A DNA stretch of 7,381 nucleotides, from assembly GCA_023451115.1 (NCBI GenBank), contig JAEXFV010000050.1, positions 1 through 7,381 on the forward strand. Direction: 5' to 3'. The DNA comes from Bacillota bacterium. Lineage in GTDB: Bacteria > Bacillota > Clostridia > Christensenellales > CAG-138. Positions within the stretch are counted from its first letter, which is position 1. Each line of letters begins with the position of its first letter. Below the pieces are notes generated by a model. That model saw only the letters and a program-made list of their open reading frames with translations, searched no databases and was not told the origin of the DNA. A program made the position numbers and the translations under genes. Shown here piece after piece: positions 1 to 5,045 of this stretch.

Positions 1-3
1 CAC

Positions 4-35
4 AAAAAGCCCCCTACTCATAGAATTGTAGGGGG
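4..35 (-). terminator. Intrinsic terminator of the LuxR-family regulator gene
   Basis: Perfect 8-bp stem (10-17 with 28-35, CCCCCTAC/GTAGGGGG) around a 10-nt loop. Read on the minus strand it is followed after one C by five T residues (complement of 4-8). It lies about 75 nt past the regulator's stop codon, the expected place for its terminator. On the plus strand the same stem is followed, after six bases, by seven T (42-48), so it may also stop transcription coming from the left. Confidence 0.85.
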
Positions 36-109
36 AAAACATTTTTTTGTATGTAGACCAAAGTCACACTTCTATTGAAAATCCTTTAAAACAGGTAACA
101 AATTGGCGT

Positions 110-2563
110 TTACAGGTCAAGCAACAGCAGCTGCACCTTGCTGGACACACCTGCTTTTTCATAAATGCGGGAAAACAGGTTCTTTACCGTGGAAATTTGT
201 ATCCCCAGCCGGGCGGCGATCTCCCGATTGTCAATGCCTTGCCTGGCCAATTCATAGACTTCCCGCTCCCGGGAAGAGAGAACGGGCTTCTGGGCATGCA
301 GCCTGGAAAGGGAGGAGGCATATTGGGCGGCGAGCGCCTCAATCGTTTTCAGGCCTTCCTGGTCGGATATGTGCATCACACCGGTGAGGAGAGGGCTTAA
401 CCCCTGGTAGTTTTCTACAAAGGGCATGTATACCCTGTCCGGCAATGCGAGATGCAGGGCTTCGGTGAGGGCGGCAAGGGCTTGCGTGTGCTTCCCCAGG
501 GCAAAAAGAGCTTGCGCCATGTAAATGTGGCAATATACCTGAGGGAGCAGGTTGGGGAATATGGAAGACAGCGCCATCATGTGCTGGCAAACGCCCAGCA
601 GCTTATGGTATTGCTTGGCGCTAAGCAAACACCGGCCATAAATCAGATAGGCAAACGGCTGAACCATCACCACAAGCCGCTGCTCGCTAATGTCCCCTTC
701 TGCCAGCCAAGGGGCAATGGCGGCCGGCTTATCCATCAATACGGCCAGGTAGCCAAGGGATAAATCCTGGGTATAACGGCAAAGATCCTCTGTATTTTGC
801 CGGGAGCGTTCCATAATGGTATGCATGGTGTTTTCCAGCAGGCTTTCATCCCCTCGCATAACGGCAATTCGGGTCATCAAAAACAAGCCGCACAGATAAA
901 TGCTGTTTTGCTGGCGGGTGTCGGCGGTAAACAAAGCCCGGTAGCACCGCACCTCCGCTTGCTCCATATCCCCTTGCAGAAAATCAGCTTCCGCACGCAT
1001 GATATGTTCCGCGCCCGTGCCATGGCCTTGGGTAAGCTGGTAATAGATCGGCATGCATTCATCCATTTGCGCCAACTCTTGTTGCAGCTTGCCGCTTTCC
1101 CGCCAGAAGAGGTAAAGGACAGAGGGAGAGCCAAAGGTCCAGGTGCTTTTCACATTGATCAGGCTGGCTGCACCGCCAATTCGTTGCAGTGCAGACCGGT
1201 GCTTTACGCTCATGGCGTCGATGCGGTTGTACTCCAGGAAGGAGAGCAACAAATCCATTTCCCCCAACAGCTCATCCTTACGGCGCTGAGGCAAATCGCT
1301 TTGCAGGATAATTTGAGTAAACTCTTCCTGTGCTGCCAGCAGCCGCTGGTTCTCATGCAGGAAGAATAACGTGAAGGCAAACGGGACGATAGAGGCAGGA
1401 TATTTGGCCTTGATTTCATAAGGAACATGGTCGATCACATCCAAAATCATTGGCTTTGTGGTTTCGTCCATAATGTCGGCAAGTTCGTAACTGGTGAGCG
1501 GCATAGAAAACAGCTCTTCCCACGCGTTTGAATAATAATAGAAGCGCAGGGTGTTCAGCCTGTCACCTGCCCGATAGGCTACGTTCCCACCACGATAATA
1601 CAGTTGCTTTTGCCGCTGTGTAGGCAATGCCTGAAACTGTTCCTTTAAAAAGGCCGAAAATACCGTATGCAGATAAAAACTATAGGTTTCATGGTCAAAG
1701 TGGACAAAGGCGGACTGGGAAAACAAAAGCCGTTCCACTTGTGCCAAATCCATGCCGGACAATTCAGCAGCCTGTGCCAAAGTAAAACGGGGGAAGATGC
1801 ATACCGAGAGGAAAAAATCCCGCTCTGCCGGGGAAAGGTCTTCCCACAACACCTGATGCATCAGCTGCCCCGCGCCAGCGCTGGAAAACGCGCCGTACTT
1901 GATATACGCCATGATCTGCATATGCAGCGCCAATACCCACCCGTCCGTGCTCTGATGAACGGACAACGCCTGCCCCTTTGTAACTGCGAGGCCAGCGCTT
2001 TGGAAGTATGCTTCCGTATCTTCTGCGGAAAAGGCAAAATCCTCGGCATTGAGTAGATAGATGCGGTGGCTGGAAAGCAATGATCCGGCAGCCAGCTTTC
2101 GGGTAACCGCCACGATATGCAGCCCTACGCCGCCGTGACGGGACAGGCTGCCCAAAAACGCTTCGGGCTGGGGGAGGCCGGAGGCCTCGAAGCTGTCCAG
2201 CACCAAATACGTTTCCTCATTACATTCCAAGTTTTCCAGAATTTCCGAAATATTTGAAAGGGAAGCGGGGGAGGGAACGCCTGCCGCGATCAGGCCGCCC
2301 GAGCATGTTTCATCGATTTGCCCAATGAGCCTGCAAATCGCATTCCAGGAAGCAGTAGCCTGCTCAGAAAGAAAAGTATGCCACAGTACCCGTGTGGTTT
2401 TGGAAACACTACGTTCAAAAAAATGGCGAAACGCCGTGGTTTTGCCAAAACCGCCTGGCGCATAAGCAATGGTTAAGGGATAGTGCTTTACATATTCTAA
2501 AGCATGCTGCGTCCCTTCCGGGAAAAAAAGCACGGCGGGATTCACTTTTTTTTGCTTGGGCAT
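110..2563 (-). CDS. MalT/LAL-type LuxR-family transcriptional regulator (STAND ATPase)
   Basis: Cytoplasmic DNA-binding regulator of 817 residues, typical for large ATP-binding LuxR (MalT-like) proteins. Seen: a Walker A loop near residues 36-43 (PGGFGKTT); a Walker B-like strand at 119-124 (YLVLDS); a long helical middle resembling the winged-helix and TPR-like region of this family; and a C-terminal LuxR helix-turn-helix at about 762-817, with LSSREREV, the NREIAARLGI turn and the STVKNL recognition helix. In this family ATP and an inducer control multimerisation and promoter binding. The start at 2563 is chosen because GGGAGG (2571-2576) sits 7 nt upstream; the frame stays open to 2650 but that earlier ATG has no ribosome binding site. 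It lies 282 nt downstream of the permease gene on the same strand, so co-transcription or regulation of the permease is possible but unproven. The inducer is unknown. Confidence 0.93.
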   Translation of the reverse strand: MPKQKKVNPAVLFFPEGTQHALEYVKHYPLTIAYAPGGFGKTTAFRHFFERSVSKTTRVLWHTFLSEQATASWNAICRLIGQIDETCSGGLIAAGVPSPASLSNISEILENLECNEETYLVLDSFEASGLPQPEAFLGSLSRHGGVGLHIVAVTRKLAAGSLLSSHRIYLLNAEDFAFSAEDTEAYFQSAGLAVTKGQALSVHQSTDGWVLALHMQIMAYIKYGAFSSAGAGQLMHQVLWEDLSPAERDFFLSVCIFPRFTLAQAAELSGMDLAQVERLLFSQSAFVHFDHETYSFYLHTVFSAFLKEQFQALPTQRQKQLYYRGGNVAYRAGDRLNTLRFYYYSNAWEELFSMPLTSYELADIMDETTKPMILDVIDHVPYEIKAKYPASIVPFAFTLFFLHENQRLLAAQEEFTQIILQSDLPQRRKDELLGEMDLLLSFLEYNRIDAMSVKHRSALQRIGGAASLINVKSTWTFGSPSVLYLFWRESGKLQQELAQMDECMPIYYQLTQGHGTGAEHIMRAEADFLQGDMEQAEVRCYRALFTADTRQQNSIYLCGLFLMTRIAVMRGDESLLENTMHTIMERSRQNTEDLCRYTQDLSLGYLAVLMDKPAAIAPWLAEGDISEQRLVVMVQPFAYLIYGRCLLSAKQYHKLLGVCQHMMALSSIFPNLLPQVYCHIYMAQALFALGKHTQALAALTEALHLALPDRVYMPFVENYQGLSPLLTGVMHISDQEGLKTIEALAAQYASSLSRLHAQKPVLSSREREVYELARQGIDNREIAARLGIQISTVKNLFSRIYEKAGVSSKVQLLLLDL

Positions 2564-2570
2564 GGCACGG

Positions 2571-2576
2571 CCTCCC
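2571..2576 (-). promoter_or_regulatory. Ribosome binding site fixing the regulator start
   Basis: GGGAGG on the minus strand, 7 nt before the ATG at 2563. It favours the 817-residue start over the ATG at 2650, which would add 29 residues without recognisable domain content. Confidence 0.8.
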
Positions 2577-2788
2577 ATTTTTTGCAGATTGCCATGTGCG
2601 CAATTGGGCGCTAAGCAGCCTCGCGCATCGTAAACACCCTGGCTGCCCATAATTTGCAGTTTATAGTATGGAACATGCCGGGTTTATCGCACTGGTGTTT
2701 TCTATATTACCACAGCTTTGATAGAAAAACAGGTTTCAATCAATAAGATAATGGAGGTATGTTTAAGCTGCCTCATTTTTATAGTGTA

Positions 2789-2827
2789 GCAGCGAGCCAT
2801 CTGCTGCTAATGCAGATGGCTCGCTGC
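2789..2827 (-). terminator. Perfect 16-bp hairpin after the permease gene, without a T tract
   Basis: Arms 2789-2804 and 2812-2827 are exact reverse complements (GCAGCGAGCCATCTGC) with a 7-nt loop. The hairpin begins 18 nt after the permease stop codon, the usual position for a terminator, but neither strand has a T run directly after the stem. It may be a weak or factor-assisted terminator, or a stabiliser of the permease mRNA 3' end that limits read-through into the regulator gene. The rest of the gap (2564-2788) holds the untranslated leader of the regulator; I see only weak -10-like boxes there (for example TATAAA at 2661-2666 on the minus strand) without convincing -35 partners. Confidence 0.5.
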
Positions 2828-2845
2828 CCGTCAAGCCCCATGCGC

Positions 2846-4258
2846 TTATTCGTCTTCCGGTTGCTGTATACTCTGGTGCTTTTCTCCAATGCTGAGGATG
2901 AGGTTGAGAAGGATGCCGAAGATTGCAGCGCCTGCAATGCAGGGAACGTCCATTCCAAAGAAGGGAATATTCCCCCCGAACGCATATTGTCCGCCCACGC
3001 CCACCACCATGATGGAAGCGATAACGGCGATGTTTTTTGCAGAGAACATGTCAACCTTATGGTCGATCATGATGGCGATGCCCTGCGCTGCAATAGCGCC
3101 GAACAGGTAAATTTCAAGCCCGCCGATCACCGCATTGGGAATGCCATAAATAACTTGAATTAGCGGTGTGAAAAAGGAGACGACCATTGCGATGATGGCC
3201 GCTACCACAAGAACGGGAACGCTGAATACCTTGGTAATGGCCATCGTGGAGATGTTTTCACCATAGTTGGTACCTGCGGGGCCGCCTACAACACCTGAGA
3301 TCATGTCGCAAATGCCATCGCCGATCAGGTTGCGGTCCAGCATATCGATCATACGATAACCCAACGGCTTGCCCTTTTTCTTTGCTACATTGTTTACGTA
3401 GATATCCAGTTGATACATATGTGCAGTGGATTCCGGAATGGTTGCAATAGCGATTGGCATGATAGCCAATGCAGCAGTCCAGGATACTTTGGGCAACGTG
3501 AAAGCAGGAACTGCGAATATGCTACCATCGCCCAGTTTCCAAAGCGACGCTGCCAGCGCTTCCGGGGGCATCGCACGAAAAAGGCTGGTTTGGCCATCCG
3601 TGAATCCATATACCAGCCCTGCGACGGCGCAACCAGTCAAAGCGCCCAGAAGCAGCGGAAGCTGCCCAAGCAGGCCTTTGAGATAGCGGGAATACACAAC
3701 CGTGGAAAGCAGCGTAACAAGCGCAACGATAACCCACCAGGAATCGCTCGCGCTCATTATGGCATTGCCCGCAGCGTCAACAACCCGGGCAGGAATAGCG
3801 TCGCTTAAGGCGTTCCCTGCAAGGGTGATGCCGATAATCATGGCAACCGGGCCGGTTATGGAGGCGGGAAGGATTTTCTCAATTACTTTTCTGCCGCAAA
3901 AACGCACGATAATGCCCGCAACGATAGAGATAATACCCGAAAGGATAATGCCAAACTGGGCATATTGGATCGCTTCGGCGGGAAGAATTCCGTTCACCTT
4001 TGTAAACCCTTCAGCGGTGCACATGCTGGCAATGGCCGTAAGATAGGCGAAGCTTGAACCATAATACAGGGGGATTTTCCTGCCGGTAATGAGAATAAAG
4101 CAAAGTGTGGCAAGGCCGCTTGCGAAGATTGTGGTGGATACCTGAAACCCGGTTATTAACGCAACCGTTACCGTTGCGGGAAACATGACGATTACCTGCT
4201 GGATGGCATAGAGCAGCAGCTTTATAAATGGCGGCCGCTCATCTGGCAGATAACCCAC
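2846..4258 (-). CDS. uraA: NCS2-family nucleobase permease, uracil permease (UraA/PyrP) type
   Basis: Inner-membrane transporter of 470 residues that probably imports uracil (or a related base such as xanthine) by proton symport. The chain is almost wholly hydrophobic helices, consistent with the 14-helix NCS2 fold. Family marks seen: FPATV near residues 26-30; YYGSSFAYL at 65-73; PESTAH at 275-280, whose Glu276 and His280 match the Glu-xxx-His substrate and proton pair of E. coli UraA; and GGPAGTNYGENIS at 325-337, whose Glu334 matches the second substrate-binding Glu. The YGENI...MAIT form favours uracil over xanthine or urate specificity. It is longer than E. coli UraA (about 430) through loops near 80-95 and 150-170. 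The only in-frame start near the homologous N-terminus is GTG 4258, which has no Shine-Dalgarno sequence; an ATG at 4284 with AGAAGGAG upstream is one base out of frame (see the A7 tract entry). The symbol indicates family; substrate is inferred. Confidence 0.88.
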   Translation of the reverse strand: MGYLPDERPPFIKLLLYAIQQVIVMFPATVTVALITGFQVSTTIFASGLATLCFILITGRKIPLYYGSSFAYLTAIASMCTAEGFTKVNGILPAEAIQYAQFGIILSGIISIVAGIIVRFCGRKVIEKILPASITGPVAMIIGITLAGNALSDAIPARVVDAAGNAIMSASDSWWVIVALVTLLSTVVYSRYLKGLLGQLPLLLGALTGCAVAGLVYGFTDGQTSLFRAMPPEALAASLWKLGDGSIFAVPAFTLPKVSWTAALAIMPIAIATIPESTAHMYQLDIYVNNVAKKKGKPLGYRMIDMLDRNLIGDGICDMISGVVGGPAGTNYGENISTMAITKVFSVPVLVVAAIIAMVVSFFTPLIQVIYGIPNAVIGGLEIYLFGAIAAQGIAIMIDHKVDMFSAKNIAVIASIMVVGVGGQYAFGGNIPFFGMDVPCIAGAAIFGILLNLILSIGEKHQSIQQPEDE

Positions 4259-4306
4259 TACGGATTGTTTTTGCTTTTTTTCATGGTGGCTTTGTTTTCT
4301 CCTTCT
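4259..4306 (-). promoter_or_regulatory. Permease translation start region: AGAAGGAG, out-of-frame ATG and A7 tract
   Basis: On the minus strand AGAAGGAG (4299-4306) is followed after 14 nt by ATG (4282-4284), then seven A (4275-4281). The frame from this ATG encodes only MKKSKNNP and stops at TAG, whose G is also the first base of the permease GTG start (TAGTG). With one more A the ATG would read MKKKQKQSVVGYLPDE, joining smoothly onto the permease. Either one A is missing (mutation, slippage-prone tract or sequence error), or an eight-codon leader peptide is translationally coupled to the GTG start. Confidence 0.6.
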
Positions 4307-4361
4307 GCTTATGATGGTTCATGCATTCTTTACTGCCCAGTACGCCTGACAGCAGACAAAT

Positions 4362-4391
4362 AAAAAACCTCCGCGCTCAGCAAGGCGGAAG
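4362..4391 (-). terminator. Intrinsic terminator inside the permease leader (attenuator candidate)
   Basis: On the minus strand CTTCCGC (4385-4391) pairs with GCGGAGG (4368-4374), seven base pairs with one G-U, a 10-nt loop, then TTTTTT (4362-4367). It lies about 80 nt upstream of the permease ATG and about 85 nt downstream of the proposed transcription start. It therefore sits in the 5' leader rather than at a gene end, and no coding gene on this strand ends just before it. That placement is typical of transcription attenuators and riboswitch expression platforms. Confidence 0.72.
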
Positions 4392-4478
4392 CTTAAGAAA
4401 GCTCTATCAAAATTCATGCGGTTGAATAGTATTCAGCGCAAAACCTTAACGGCATCACAGTACCGCCTTAAAAGCTTC
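4385..4478 (-). ncRNA. Structured 5' leader of the permease mRNA, riboswitch-like, class not recognised
   Basis: Pairings read by eye on the minus strand: P1, GAAGCTT plus AAG (4472-4478, 4467-4469; two-base bulge) with CTTAAGCTTC (4388-4397); P2, GGCGGTA with TGCCGTT and loop CTGTGA; P3, TGCG and TGAAT with ATTCA and CGCA, loop ACT, small internal loop. This makes a possible three-way junction closed by P1. The 3' strand of P1 shares CTTC with the first arm of the terminator at 4362-4391. AAGGCGG (4463-4469) can alternatively pair with CCGCCTT (4382-4388 area), also blocking the terminator. Mutually exclusive structures suggest transcription attenuation. The predicted transcription start (about 4475) falls within the P1 5' strand, so the outer pairs of P1 are uncertain. 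I could not match purine, PRPP, ydaO or PyrR-leader consensus. Confidence 0.45.
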
Positions 4479-4481
4479 ATC

Positions 4482-4510
4482 ATTCTAACACTGGTGCAGC
4501 TCATGCGCAA
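4482..4510 (-). promoter_or_regulatory. Sigma-70-type promoter of the permease unit
   Basis: On the minus strand: TTGCGC (4505-4510), a 17-bp spacer, then TAGAAT (4482-4487), which matches the -10 consensus at five of six positions and carries an extended -10 TGT directly before it. Predicted start near 4475, at a purine, giving a leader of about 190 nt before the ATG at 4284. Confidence 0.6.
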
Positions 4511-4515
4511 GCGAT

Positions 4516-4543
4516 TTGGCAGTTACTTAACGAAATCTATATG
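4516..4543 (+). promoter_or_regulatory. Possible promoter of the kdp unit
   Basis: TTGGCA (4516-4521), 16-bp spacer, TATATG (4538-4543). The -35 is five of six; the -10 only four of six. Its -35 lies six bases from the -35 of the leftward promoter, giving back-to-back divergent promoters. Transcription would begin near 4550 and leave a leader of about 150 nt before the first gene. A weak -10 is compatible with an activator such as KdpE, but no KdpE site is recognisable. The leader 4550-4700 contains one 7-bp hairpin (4580-4586 with 4593-4599) and otherwise nothing I can name. Confidence 0.35.
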
Positions 4544-4700
4544 CGCAATATGGATAGAGTAGTGATGGCATGCCGCTGATGGTGTGAATGTACGCACCAG
4601 GGATACACATTTTTTGTTCAATCTTAATATCAAACGCGAACCTCTTTCCCCTATTTTACGCCGCTGTTGTTACCATATAAGTTGTAAGGAGGGGTGCAGG

Positions 4701-4895
4701 ATGACTCAGCTACACCGATCAATACAACGGATAGAATATAAAGTCGAAACCAAGTTGCAACGCTTTATGATGTGGCATCCGTTTTGCGGATTTATGATTT
4801 GCTTTGTGGCCATGCCAATGCTGGTGCTCGCCTGTGTATGCGTTATGACGATGCTGCTGGGTATTCCCTTGGCGTTGCTGTTGGGATGGCTGTAG
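4701..4895 (+). CDS. Small membrane protein at the head of the kdp operon, unknown function
   Basis: 64 residues, not recognised. The ATG is preceded by AAGGAGGGG (4686-4694), a strong ribosome binding site at normal spacing, which supports real translation. Residues 1-21 are polar and basic (RSIQRIEYKVETKLQR) and could form a short amphipathic helix. Residues 22-64 are almost entirely hydrophobic, rich in Met, Leu, Val and Cys (Cys29, 34, 45, 47), with Pro39 and Pro56, enough for two membrane spans or one long and one partial span. It lies 57 nt upstream of the KdpF-like gene on the same strand, so it probably belongs to the same transcript. It is not KdpF, which follows. A role as a Kdp accessory or regulatory peptide is inference from position only. 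Confidence 0.72.
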   Translation: MTQLHRSIQRIEYKVETKLQRFMMWHPFCGFMICFVAMPMLVLACVCVMTMLLGIPLALLLGWL

Positions 4896-4952
4896 CTGGG
4901 TGTCAAAAATCGTTTTTCGGAGCAGACATTCCGTCTCGGAGGAGGTAATGAT

Positions 4953-5045
4953 ATGCAACTGATAACAAGCCTGATTGGATTATGTGCCGCTGCGCTGCTA
5001 TTATGGTATGTTTGGATTTTAGTCAAGGGGGACAAAGAGGCATGA
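4953..5045 (+). CDS. kdpF: KdpF-like small membrane subunit of the potassium pump
   Basis: 30-residue peptide: one membrane span (about residues 4-24, with LIGLCAAALLLWYVWILV) followed by a charged tail KGDKEA. Length, single span and position directly before kdpA match KdpF, the peptide that stabilises the KdpFABC complex in the membrane. The start is ATG 4953, with GGAGG (4941-4945) 7 nt upstream; the nearer ATG 4948 opens a frame of only four codons. The stop overlaps the kdpA start as ATGA (5042-5045), implying translational coupling. KdpF sequences are poorly conserved, so identification rests on size, topology and context. Confidence 0.8.
   Translation: MQLITSLIGLCAAALLLWYVWILVKGDKEA

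Noticed and set aside
797..1369. 190-codon open frame on the plus strand
   Set aside because: Antisense to the LuxR-family gene with no recognisable protein features; shadow frame.
2180..2196. Short palindrome GAGGCC-GGA-GGCCTC in the regulator gene
   Set aside because: Six-base arms in GC-rich coding sequence; readily expected by chance.
2759..3163. 134-codon plus-strand frame preceded by GGAGG
   Set aside because: The GGAGG lies only one base before the ATG, the frame is antisense to the permease C-terminus, and the product looks like translated antisense.
4580..4615. Plus-strand hairpin followed by six T, possible kdp attenuator
   Set aside because: The best stem ends 11 nt before the T run; the alternative pairing reaching the T run is only about six weak pairs with two G-U. 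Not enough for a terminator call.
4626..4660. PyrR-binding-like GAAAGAGGTT on the minus strand
   Set aside because: Only the GAGGTT part fits the PyrR consensus, the ARUCC half is missing, and it lies upstream of the predicted permease transcription start.
4550..4700. ydaO/c-di-AMP riboswitch expected before a potassium transporter
   Set aside because: I looked for its conserved GGGG and CCGUCAGCUAACCUC-type elements and found none in the kdp leader.
4948..4962. Alternative kdpF start at ATG 4948
   Set aside because: That frame stops after four codons; ATG 4953 gives the KdpF-like peptide.
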